From Desulfobacterales bacterium (GTDB lineage: Bacteria; Desulfobacterota; Desulfobacteria; Desulfobacterales; UBA5852): a DNA stretch of 7,829 nucleotides. The notes below the pieces were generated by a model. The model was not told where the DNA came from, made no database searches, and saw nothing but the letters and a program-made list of their open reading frames with translations. The translations under genes and the position numbers were made by a program. Positions 1 through 5,379 of the stretch are shown here, piece by piece (the first letter of the stretch is position 1; every line of letters starts with the position of its first letter). The stretch covers positions 1 through 7,829 of the forward strand of contig JASJBQ010000226.1 in assembly GCA_030066455.1 (NCBI GenBank), written 5' to 3'.

Positions 1-179
1 CCCACCGAGGCCTCGGTGAAGGCCACGTCCACCGCCCCCATGATGGCGTACAGCAGACACATCAGAAAGCTATAGGCCCCGAACAGGATGGCGGCGCCCA
101 GCAGATCGCGCACCATAATGGCACCGATGCCGCAGACCATCACCAGAAGCATGATGATGAGATCGACCGGCCAGATCAC
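1..179 (-). CDS. DUF4040/MbhD-like antiporter subunit (5' part only)
   Basis: This gene encodes a hydrophobic inner-membrane subunit of an Mrp/Mbh-type cation/proton antiporter module. Only the first 59 codons are present and the gene runs off the left edge. Residues 5-24 and about 28-49 look like two membrane helices. They are followed by the family's conserved acidic motif AVDVAFTEASVG, with D51 and E56 inside the membrane region; such motifs are common to MbhD and the C-terminal part of MrpA. The GTG start at 179-177 is chosen because a GGGAGGAG Shine-Dalgarno lies just upstream. The start overlaps the mrpG stop as GTGA, so the two are probably translationally coupled. In canonical Mrp operons this domain is fused into MrpA, while here it is a free-standing gene behind mrpG. 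Family assignment is fairly secure; whether the complex is an antiporter or part of a hydrogenase cannot be told from this fragment. Confidence 0.85.
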   Translation of the reverse strand, partial: MIWPVDLIIMLLVMVCGIGAIMVRDLLGAAILFGAYSFLMCLLYAIMGAVDVAFTEASV

Positions 180-514
180 TTGGGCTCCTCCCGGGTTTCC
201 TTGGTCCAGGGCGCCAGACCGGCCCGCACGCCGGCATCCACGATGGCGTGGGTGGCCGTGGGGCTGGTGATGAAGACAAAAACCACGATCAATAGGATCT
301 TGAGCGCCGTCAGGACCGAAGCCAGGCTGAGGTCGTTGAGCAGATAGAGCGCCATGCCGATCATGGCGGCGAACTGGCCCATGGTGTCCAGCTTGCCGGC
401 CGGGTGCAGGCGCGAATAAAAGTCCGGAAAGCGCAGGATGCCGATGGCGCCGCCCAGAAAGAAAAACAGACCGAAGGCGATCATGACCGTTGCGGTGATA
501 TCAAGCCAACTCAT
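176..514 (-). CDS. mrpG: Mrp/Mnh-type monovalent cation/H+ antiporter subunit G
   Basis: MrpG is a small inner-membrane subunit of the multi-subunit Na+(K+)/H+ antiporter. The 112-residue product matches the family's usual length of about 100-120. Three membrane helices are visible at about residues 5-25, 44-60 and 66-84. The family hallmark FPDFYSRLHPAGK occupies residues 29-41 and is followed by DTMG. The conserved TSPTATHAI lies at 83-91, and a short charged tail ends the protein. The ATG at 514 is preceded by AAGAGG (528-523) at 8 bases, a good ribosome-binding site. The gene follows mrpF after a 66-base spacer and its stop overlaps the next gene's start. It also goes by mnhG or phaG. Confidence in the family is high; ion specificity is not readable from the sequence. 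Confidence 0.95.
   Translation of the reverse strand: MSWLDITATVMIAFGLFFFLGGAIGILRFPDFYSRLHPAGKLDTMGQFAAMIGMALYLLNDLSLASVLTALKILLIVVFVFITSPTATHAIVDAGVRAGLAPWTKETREEPK
185..192 (-). promoter_or_regulatory. Ribosome binding site deciding the GTG start of the DUF4040 gene
   Basis: Read on the minus strand the site is GGGAGGAG, inside the last codons of mrpG. Its GGAGG core sits 7 bases before the GTG at 179. This supports GTG as the start and a GTGA stop/start overlap with mrpG. Confidence 0.7.
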
Positions 515-574
515 TATGCCTACCTCTTGGGGGCCTCAATGTTGCGCTGCCAAGACCGTGAGCGTTCTCCGGCG

Positions 575-590
575 GGGCCGCTAGCGGCCC
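575..590. repeat. Perfect 16-base palindrome over the mrpF stop codon
   Basis: The sequence GGGCCGCTAGCGGCCC is its own reverse complement. In RNA it would form a 6-bp all-GC stem with a CUAG loop. The mrpF stop codon TAG lies in that loop. No T-run follows on the minus strand, so it is not a typical intrinsic terminator. It opens the 66-base mrpF-mrpG spacer, the longest gap in this operon segment, and could be an mRNA stability or processing element. The structure is certain as sequence; its function is unknown. Confidence 0.6.
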
Positions 591-868
591 TCCACCTCAT
601 CAAATAGCCCTTTTTTCTTCTGGAAATAGCGCGAAGCGGCCAGCACCGCGATGAAGTTCAACGTGGCATAGGCCAGGGCAATGTCCACGAACATGTCGAC
701 GCGCTCGTAGATCAGACCAATCAGGATCAGCAATGTCGTTGTTTTACTTCCAATGGCATTGACGCCGATAAGCCGGTCGAGCACCGTGGGGCCAAACACG
801 GCCCGGTAGAGTGACAGGGCCATGATACAGGCCAGAAAAATACCGGAATATAGGAAAATGGCTTGCAT
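581..868 (-). CDS. mrpF: Mrp/Mnh-type monovalent cation/H+ antiporter subunit F
   Basis: MrpF is a small integral membrane subunit of the Mrp complex. The 95-residue product is typical of the family (about 85-100). Three helices can be seen at about residues 4-24, 35-53 and 59-78. The family motif GPTVLDR is at 26-32, and the conserved VDIALAYATLNF segment at 61-72 forms the third helix. The C-terminus is short, charged and cytoplasmic in character. The ATG at 868 lies three bases after the mrpE stop, so translation is probably coupled to mrpE; no strong Shine-Dalgarno is visible in that junction. The stop codon sits in a perfect GC palindrome. Also called mnhF or phaF. Confidence 0.95.
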   Translation of the reverse strand: MQAIFLYSGIFLACIMALSLYRAVFGPTVLDRLIGVNAIGSKTTTLLILIGLIYERVDMFVDIALAYATLNFIAVLAASRYFQKKKGLFDEVEGR

Positions 869-871
869 AAG

Positions 872-1447
872 CTATTTACCGCGAATGGCGGCCACCCGGG
901 TCTCCATTTCACCCGGCAGTCCCTCACCGGAGGCCTTGTCGATCGCATGGACGGTAAATATGCCATAAATCGAAACAAAGACCGTAATCGTACCGGGGGT
1001 CAGGGTAATCGAATTGGCCAGAATAAAGCGGGCCATTTCATCGTCCAACTGGCTTTGAAATCGGACCATGCGCGGATCAATCAGATCCATCATGCGCGGA
1101 TGGAAGACCAGGCGCATCACATGCAGATTGGCCCGGAAAATTTCAAACAGCAGCCAGGGGATATAGGCGATGAACCGTATCCAGCTGCCCGGCAGTCCCC
1201 CGATGCGATGGGCTTTGAGCAGCATGTCACCGGAAGTGATAGAGACGATGGCGCTGGAGACGACCCCCAGGGCGATGTGAAAGAAGTCAAACTTGCCCGA
1301 AAGCACCAGCCAGGTGATCATGCAGACGCAAAAAGTGAAAAAGTGGGGCAGACGTGATTTTTCGGCCGGTGTCGGCTCTTCGAAGGGTTTGAAGGGCGAA
1401 AAGGCCTGGTAGTCGACATTGGTGTCCGGTTGGGTTTCGGCTGACAA
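872..1447 (-). CDS. mrpE: Mrp/Mnh-type Na+/H+ antiporter subunit E
   Basis: MrpE is an inner-membrane subunit of the Mrp antiporter, required for complex assembly in studied systems. The signature ANSITLTPGT is at residues 144-153 (191-residue numbering), followed by the usual beta-rich cytoplasmic tail. Helices are at about 34-50, 53-73 and 89-113. I choose the TTG at 1447-1445 as start because GGAGGG lies 9 bases upstream. The frame stays open to about 1564, but that extra N-terminus looks non-coding and has no comparable ribosome-binding site. The next in-frame ATG would cut into the first helix. With the TTG start the protein carries a polar, proline-containing N-terminal extension of about 30 residues, longer than many MrpE proteins (about 160). 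It is the first visible gene of the operon, with mrpF three bases behind. Family assignment is firm, the start less so. Confidence 0.9.
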   Translation of the reverse strand: MSAETQPDTNVDYQAFSPFKPFEEPTPAEKSRLPHFFTFCVCMITWLVLSGKFDFFHIALGVVSSAIVSITSGDMLLKAHRIGGLPGSWIRFIAYIPWLLFEIFRANLHVMRLVFHPRMMDLIDPRMVRFQSQLDDEMARFILANSITLTPGTITVFVSIYGIFTVHAIDKASGEGLPGEMETRVAAIRGK

Positions 1448-1730
1448 AAGGCAAGGCCCTCCAAAATGACAATACGCCGACCTTCCGGATTCTCGTCGGC
1501 AGGCCGGCCCGTAACGCAGCGAGGAATCAAACGGCTGAATTCCATAAAGTCGACGGCAAGTCAACCCCCTTTTGTCGCCGTCCGCGGTTTGAAGACCGGC
1601 CCATTGTTTGGTCCGGAGGCGTCACTCGCCCCTAAAACCGTTCCCATGATTGCAATCGTCTGCCATCGCCTCAGGGCCCCACGGTTAAAAAAGCTGGTTT
1701 TTAGCGTTCAAATTGCATACAAAGCGCCTC
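1448..1730. other. Divergent intergenic spacer between mrpE and the M20 peptidase gene
   Basis: This 283-base stretch should hold promoters for both flanking genes, and no convincing one is visible. On the minus strand a TTGACT (1564-1559) resembles a -35 box, but 17 bases further only AATTCA is found as a -10, so it is weak. Two imperfect dyads occur. One is GACGGC at 1552-1557 with GCCGTC at 1577-1582. The other spans 1596-1616: CCGG-C-CCA, a TTGTT loop, then TGG-T-CCGG, with one mismatch. Open frames crossing the region on either strand show no recognisable protein. Confidence 0.5.
1457..1462 (-). promoter_or_regulatory. Ribosome binding site deciding a TTG start for mrpE
   Basis: GGAGGG on the minus strand stands 9 bases before the TTG at 1447. 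No other candidate start in this frame has a comparable site, so it decides the start call. Confidence 0.6.
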
Positions 1731-2807
1731 ATGAAGGCTCTGACCGAATTGATCGCCCGTCTGGTGGCCATCCCCTCGACCCACAGCCGGCCGCAGGATA
1801 TCGACCGCTGTGCGGATTTTATCGTCGCCTGGCTCGAAGCACACGGGATTGCCTACAGCAAGCAGATTCAAAACGGTGTGCCCACCATCACCGCCCTCCC
1901 CGCCCCTGACCGCACGCCGATTCTGATCATGTCCCATATCGACGTGGTGGAAGCCCCGCCGGCCCTTTTCAAGCCCCGCCGGCAGGGCGGCCGTCTCTAC
2001 GGCCGGGGAACCATCGACGACAAATATGCCGTGGCCCTGTCCCTGCTGCTGATGCACGATCACCTTGAGCGCCTGCGGGCCGCGGGCCGCTCGCAGCGGG
2101 ATTTGAACTTCGGTCTGATGATTACGGCGGACGAAGAAATCGGCGGGAAGAACGGCGCCTGCCCGGCCCTTGCCCGCATCGAGGCCGATTTCGCCATCGC
2201 CCTCGACGGGGGATGCCTGGACAAGATCATCATCAAGGAAAAAGGTATCCTGCGCCTCAAACTGACCAGCCGCGGCCGTGCCGCCCACGGGGCCCGCCCC
2301 TGGCTGGGGGAAAACGCCATCGAGGCCCTTTTTCGCGACTACGAGATTCTTCGCACGCACTTCCAGGCCGATGCGCCCGGCCACTGGCACCGGACCCTGA
2401 ACTGGAGCATCGTCAAGGCCGGGAAGTCCGTCAACCAGGTGCCGGATCGGGCCGAGGCGATTTTCGATATCCGCTTCACCGAACAGGACGATCCCGAGAT
2501 CCTGGTGGCCGAGCTGCGCCGCGCGCTTCGCGGCGAGGTGGAAATCCTGACCCTCGACCCCGTTTTCCTGGCCGGCCAATCCCCGTATATGGAACGGCTC
2601 AGAGAAATCGTGCCCGAAGCCGAATGGGGCATGGAGCACGGGGCCAGCGATGCCCGCTTTCTGGCGGCCAACGGGATTCCCGGCATCGTCTGGGGCGCCG
2701 ACGGCAACATGAGCCAGCACACCGACGACGAACACGTCGAACTGGACAGCGTAACCAGGCTGTACCGGCATCTGGACCGTTTTTTAAAATCTGATCGGCC
2801 TGTGTAG
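1731..2807 (+). CDS. M20-family zinc metallopeptidase / amidohydrolase
   Basis: This is a cytoplasmic di-zinc hydrolase of the M20 (ArgE/DapE/carboxypeptidase G2/dipeptidase) superfamily, cleaving peptide or N-acyl amide bonds. It has 358 residues and no signal peptide. Expected catalytic features appear in order: H69-x-D71 in SHIDVV; YGRGTIDDK with bridging D96; ADEE with general base E135 and ligand E136; D159 in ALDGG; H186 of the dimerisation lid domain in AAHGARPWLGENA; and terminal ligand H330 in SQHTDDEH. The lid domain runs roughly from 175 to 285. I prefer the ATG at 1731; an in-frame TTG at 1713 would add six residues, and neither has a clear Shine-Dalgarno. It is a lone gene, divergent from mrpE and convergent with a lipoprotein gene. 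Substrate is not predictable; a dipeptidase role beside the peptide importer is only a contextual guess. Confidence 0.9.
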   Translation: MKALTELIARLVAIPSTHSRPQDIDRCADFIVAWLEAHGIAYSKQIQNGVPTITALPAPDRTPILIMSHIDVVEAPPALFKPRRQGGRLYGRGTIDDKYAVALSLLLMHDHLERLRAAGRSQRDLNFGLMITADEEIGGKNGACPALARIEADFAIALDGGCLDKIIIKEKGILRLKLTSRGRAAHGARPWLGENAIEALFRDYEILRTHFQADAPGHWHRTLNWSIVKAGKSVNQVPDRAEAIFDIRFTEQDDPEILVAELRRALRGEVEILTLDPVFLAGQSPYMERLREIVPEAEWGMEHGASDARFLAANGIPGIVWGADGNMSQHTDDEHVELDSVTRLYRHLDRFLKSDRPV

Positions 2808-2822
2808 CCGGATGATCCGGCT
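2806..2822. terminator. Dyad between convergent genes, possible bidirectional terminator
   Basis: AGCCGGAT (2806-2813) and ATCCGGCT (2815-2822) are perfect inverted repeats about one central base. As RNA this gives a 6-bp GC-rich stem with a five-base loop in either direction. It overlaps the last two bases of the peptidase stop codon and the last base of the lipoprotein stop codon. There is no T-tract on either side, so intrinsic termination would be weak; the role is inferred from position. Confidence 0.5.
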
Positions 2823-3322
2823 CATTGGCCGGGGGGCGCAAACGCAAAGGGCTTGAACAATTGGAAATTGATGCGGTCCACATGGAGCGCACCGGATTCG
2901 GGTGCATAAACGACATCCAACGATCGATCCCGTTCATAATCCAGACAAACCCAATCCACATACCCATCGAAGTCGACGTCCACGAGGATCAGAAAGGGGG
3001 GATGCTCCCAATGCCCATCGGGTCGTAAGCGCTTGTATTCAAGCAGGTCGATGCCGCGCCCCTTCTCGCGTGCCGTCTGGGCGCTGTAATCACGATTGCG
3101 ATCGTATCCAAAAAAGATCGCCTCCCATTCTTCCTCGTGAACGGGTACCCGCGTCAAGCCCTGACGAACGATCCGTTCTTGGGACACGTACGCATCCAAC
3201 ACGCGGGCATCGAAATGCTGCGTTGAGGCGCATCCCCAGAAACTCAGAATGGTGAAAATGGGTACGGCCAGAATCCGCCATGGTCTGTATACCGCGGGTT
3301 GATGATCATTGCGCTTGAGCAT
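2822..3322 (-). CDS. Putative small lipoprotein of unknown function with an EF-hand-like loop
   Basis: I do not recognise this 166-residue protein. The N-terminus has basic residues, then a hydrophobic segment at about 16-29 ending in SFWGC with C31. This resembles a lipoprotein signal, but the lipobox is poor (F at -3, W at -2), so a plain signal peptide or anchor is also possible. The rest is soluble, charged and rich in aromatic residues. Residues 115-126 read DVDFDGYVDWVC, an EF-hand/dockerin-like loop (D at positions 1, 3, 5 and 9, G at 6) without the usual acidic residue at 12. A weaker DxNxD occurs at 74-78. The ATG at 3322 is chosen over an in-frame TTG at 3337; neither has a strong ribosome-binding site. 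The gene is alone on its strand, convergent with the peptidase and divergent from dppA, and looks less GC-rich than dppBC. Coding status is likely but not certain. Confidence 0.65.
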   Translation of the reverse strand: MLKRNDHQPAVYRPWRILAVPIFTILSFWGCASTQHFDARVLDAYVSQERIVRQGLTRVPVHEEEWEAIFFGYDRNRDYSAQTAREKGRGIDLLEYKRLRPDGHWEHPPFLILVDVDFDGYVDWVCLDYERDRSLDVVYAPESGALHVDRINFQLFKPFAFAPPGQ

Positions 3323-3330
3323 GATATCTT

Positions 3331-3359
3331 TTGACAAGGCTATTCAGGTTAGATATTGG
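3331..3359 (+). promoter_or_regulatory. Weak sigma70-like promoter candidate for the dpp operon
   Basis: A perfect -35 hexamer TTGACA (3331-3336) is followed after 17 bases by TATTGG (3354-3359), which matches only the TAT of a -10 box. If used, it would start transcription near 3366 and leave a dppA leader of roughly 190 bases. It lies at the 5' end of the divergent lipoprotein gene. This is inference from sequence only. Confidence 0.3.
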
Positions 3360-3401
3360 ATAAACGTTTGTACCACATCCTCGTGTTCATATCACTCTAA
3401 A

Positions 3402-3428
3402 CTCAAGCATTTAAAAATGGCACTTGAG
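3402..3428. repeat. Interrupted dyad in the lipoprotein-dppA spacer, possible operator
   Basis: The left arm CTCAAGCATTT (3402-3412) pairs with AAATG (3415-3419) and CTTGAG (3423-3428). The match is complete over 11 positions apart from a three-base insertion GCA on the right. As DNA it could be an operator between divergent genes; as RNA, a bulged hairpin in the dppA leader. The regulator is unknown. Confidence 0.4.
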
Positions 3429-3548
3429 GCCTGCCCGACATAGCAGATGATCAACGGTGTCAATGCGATTTCGATTTGTGCCTTGTCTTTAGACGGTCGA
3501 ATGTCGCCACCGTTATCGCCATGGATTACCCACAACCTCAGCCACGCT

Positions 3549-3556
3549 AAGGAGGG
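3549..3556 (+). promoter_or_regulatory. Strong ribosome binding site of dppA
   Basis: AAGGAGGG precedes the dppA ATG at 3560, with the AAGGAGG core ending four bases before the start. It is the only near-consensus site in the dpp operon and suggests high DppA synthesis relative to the permease subunits. Confidence 0.8.
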
Positions 3557-3559
3557 ATT

Positions 3560-5260
3560 ATGAAAACATCGAAAAATTGGTTTCGATTCAGTGTCAACGC
3601 TTTACTCCTGCTTTTAATTGTTTTTCTGGCCTTCAGCTGTGGCCAGAAAGAGGAGGAAAAAGCCGAAGCCCCCTCTGAACCGGCGGTCGAGAAAGCCGAA
3701 CAAAAGGAACCCGCCAAGCCAGCGGGTGAAAAAGTGCTTGTATTCGGCCGTGGCGGTGACAGCGTCGGGCTCGACCCGGCCTATGAAACCGACGGCAACT
3801 CCTTCATGGTCTGCGACAATATCTTCGAGGCCCTGGTCTTCTACGCGGACGAGTCCACCGCGCTGGAGCCTGGATTGGCCGAATCCTGGGACATCGCACC
3901 GGACGGCAAGACCTACACCTTTCATCTGCGCAAGGGGGTCACATTCCACGACGGCACCAAGCTCGACGCCAACGCCGTGGTCTTCTCCATCGGGCGTATG
4001 ATGAAGGCACGCAACGTCAAATTCCTGGGCGAGGGCTACGAGATTCCGGCCCAGGAAAGACCGCCGGAATACTGGGTGTCCATGGAAATGGACGAGATCG
4101 TGGACAGCATTGAAGCCGTGGACGAACACACCGTGGTCTTCAAGCTGAAACAGGTCAACGCCCCCTTCCTGGCGAATCTGGGCATGGATTTCGCCGACAT
4201 CATCAGCCCCACCGCGTTTCTGAAAAATCCCAAGGAATTCCTGCGCAACCCGGTGGGCACCGGTCCCTTCAAGTTCGCCCAGTGGGTCAAGGACGACCGC
4301 ATCATCCTCGATAAATTCGACGGCTACTGGGACAAGTCTGCCGGTCCCTACCTGGACAAGGTGATTTTCCGCTCGATTCCCGAAAACTCGGTCCGCTTTC
4401 TGGAGCTCAAGACCGGCAACATCCACATCTGCCAGTTCCCCAACCCCCAGGACATCGCACTGGCCAAGGAGGACAAGAACCTCATTCTGCCCACCCAGCC
4501 GGGCATGAACATCGGCTACCTGTCCTTCAACCACACCAAGGAGCCCTGGAAGAGCAATGTCAATCTGCGCAAGGCCATCCGCCACGCCATCAACCGCAAG
4601 GCCATCGTGGACAACCTCTATCAGGGCATGGGCCAGGTGGCCCGCAACCCGATCCCGCCCACACTATGGGGCTACAACAAGAACGTCCCCATGGTGAAAT
4701 ACGACCCGGCCATGGCCAAGGACTACCTCGAGAAAGCCGGCTACCCCGAAGGCCAGGGCTTGGGCGAAATCACCCTCTGGTCCATGCCGGTGCCGCGTCC
4801 CTACAACCCGGACGGGGTCAAGATCGGCGAGGCCATGGCGGCCGACCTGGCCCAGGTGGGTATCAAGGCCAAAGTGGTCACGTTCGAATGGGGCACCTAT
4901 CTGAAGCGCCAGCGCGAGCAGCCTGACGACATGGACCTCTTTCAGTTGGGCTGGACCGGCGACAACGGCGACCCGGACAACTTCCTGGCAGTGCTCTTCG
5001 ATGGCAAGGCCTCCACCTCCATCCGCACCCAGTGGATCCACGAGGAATACCACAACCTGATGGTACAGGGCCGCGAAACCATCGACCAGGCCGGGCGCGA
5101 TGCCATCTACCAGAAAGCGCTGCAGATCTTCTACGATGAGGCTCCGGCCATCGCCGTGGCCCATTCCACCGTGATCTGGCCGGCACAGAAAACGGTCAAG
5201 AACTTCAAGCTGCATCCCACCAGCTCGGTACGGCTGAAAAACGTGGATCTGGAACTCTAG
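3560..5260 (+). CDS. dppA: Dipeptide ABC transporter substrate-binding lipoprotein (DppA-like)
   Basis: This is the periplasmic binding component of a peptide importer, family SBP_bac_5, 566 residues. A hydrophobic signal (residues 10-26) ends in AFSC with C27, a likely lipidation site with a non-ideal lipobox. A Glu/Lys/Pro-rich linker (about 30-57) would tether the domain to the membrane; it contains two similar EKAE-EPA units. Family landmarks are LAESWDIAPDGKTYTFHLRK at 106-125, GTGPFKF at 233-239, FDGYWD at 253-258 and IPPTLWGYN at 365-373. PVPRPYNP at 410-417 and WTGDNGDPDNF at 465-475 match E. coli DppA closely. R413 and D468 align with R355 and D408, which I recall as binding the dipeptide termini. 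Related proteins (SapA, heme/glutathione-binding HbpA, OppA) share parts of this pattern, so the exact ligand is open. It heads dppABCD behind a strong ribosome-binding site. Confidence 0.93.
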   Translation: MKTSKNWFRFSVNALLLLLIVFLAFSCGQKEEEKAEAPSEPAVEKAEQKEPAKPAGEKVLVFGRGGDSVGLDPAYETDGNSFMVCDNIFEALVFYADESTALEPGLAESWDIAPDGKTYTFHLRKGVTFHDGTKLDANAVVFSIGRMMKARNVKFLGEGYEIPAQERPPEYWVSMEMDEIVDSIEAVDEHTVVFKLKQVNAPFLANLGMDFADIISPTAFLKNPKEFLRNPVGTGPFKFAQWVKDDRIILDKFDGYWDKSAGPYLDKVIFRSIPENSVRFLELKTGNIHICQFPNPQDIALAKEDKNLILPTQPGMNIGYLSFNHTKEPWKSNVNLRKAIRHAINRKAIVDNLYQGMGQVARNPIPPTLWGYNKNVPMVKYDPAMAKDYLEKAGYPEGQGLGEITLWSMPVPRPYNPDGVKIGEAMAADLAQVGIKAKVVTFEWGTYLKRQREQPDDMDLFQLGWTGDNGDPDNFLAVLFDGKASTSIRTQWIHEEYHNLMVQGRETIDQAGRDAIYQKALQIFYDEAPAIAVAHSTVIWPAQKTVKNFKLHPTSSVRLKNVDLEL

Positions 5261-5271
5261 GCGCAAAAACC

Positions 5272-5317
5272 ATGGGAGGAGATGGGGCGGTCAGATGCCG
5301 CCAGCGTCTCCTCCCAT
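5272..5317 (+). repeat. Large stem-loop in the dppA-dppB spacer
   Basis: ATGGGAGGAGA (5272-5282) and TCTCCTCCCAT (5307-5317) form a perfect 11-bp stem. Inside it, GGCGG (5286-5290) pairs with CCGCC (5298-5302). The structure begins 11 bases after the dppA stop codon. Only a poor T-run follows (CTTTAT), so full termination is unlikely. Partial termination, or protection of dppA mRNA from 3' decay, would fit the need for excess binding protein. The GGAGGAG in its left arm would be masked. Confidence 0.75.
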
Positions 5318-5338
5318 CGCGGGCTTTATAAACCAGGG

Positions 5339-5363
5339 GCGTTTGTCCCGGCACACCAAACGC
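5339..5363 (+). repeat. Second stem-loop in the dppA-dppB spacer
   Basis: GCGTTTG (5339-5345) and CAAACGC (5357-5363) are perfect 7-bp inverted repeats around an 11-base loop. The right arm ends 16 bases before the dppB ATG, so the structure, or a protein bound there, could affect dppB initiation. Function is inferred. Confidence 0.5.
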
Positions 5364-5379
5364 GATTACAGAACATTCG

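Noticed and set aside
1466..1909. A plus-strand frame starting in the mrpE-peptidase spacer.
   Set aside because: It overlaps the peptidase in another frame, has no ribosome-binding site, and its product resembles no protein family.
1701..2771. A 356-codon minus-strand frame opposite the M20 gene.
   Set aside because: The plus strand carries all M20 catalytic motifs in one frame; the antisense translation shows no motif.
3320..3337. A TTG at 3337 as the start of the putative lipoprotein.
   Set aside because: No Shine-Dalgarno favours it, and the ATG at 3322 already gives a complete basic-plus-hydrophobic N-terminus. It remains possible.
3418..3437. TGGCAC upstream of dppA looked like the -24 element of a sigma54 promoter.
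   Set aside because: The required GC ten bases after the GG is absent; the nearest GC pairs are at spacings of eight and twelve, so the -24/-12 geometry fails.
3614..4585. A long minus-strand frame opposite dppA.
   Set aside because: It mirrors the GC-ending codons of dppA and lacks any family signature.
5327..5332. TATAAA in the dppA-dppB spacer as a -10 box of an internal promoter.
   Set aside because: The sequence 17 bases upstream (GCGTCT) does not resemble a -35 element and lies in the arm of the first hairpin.
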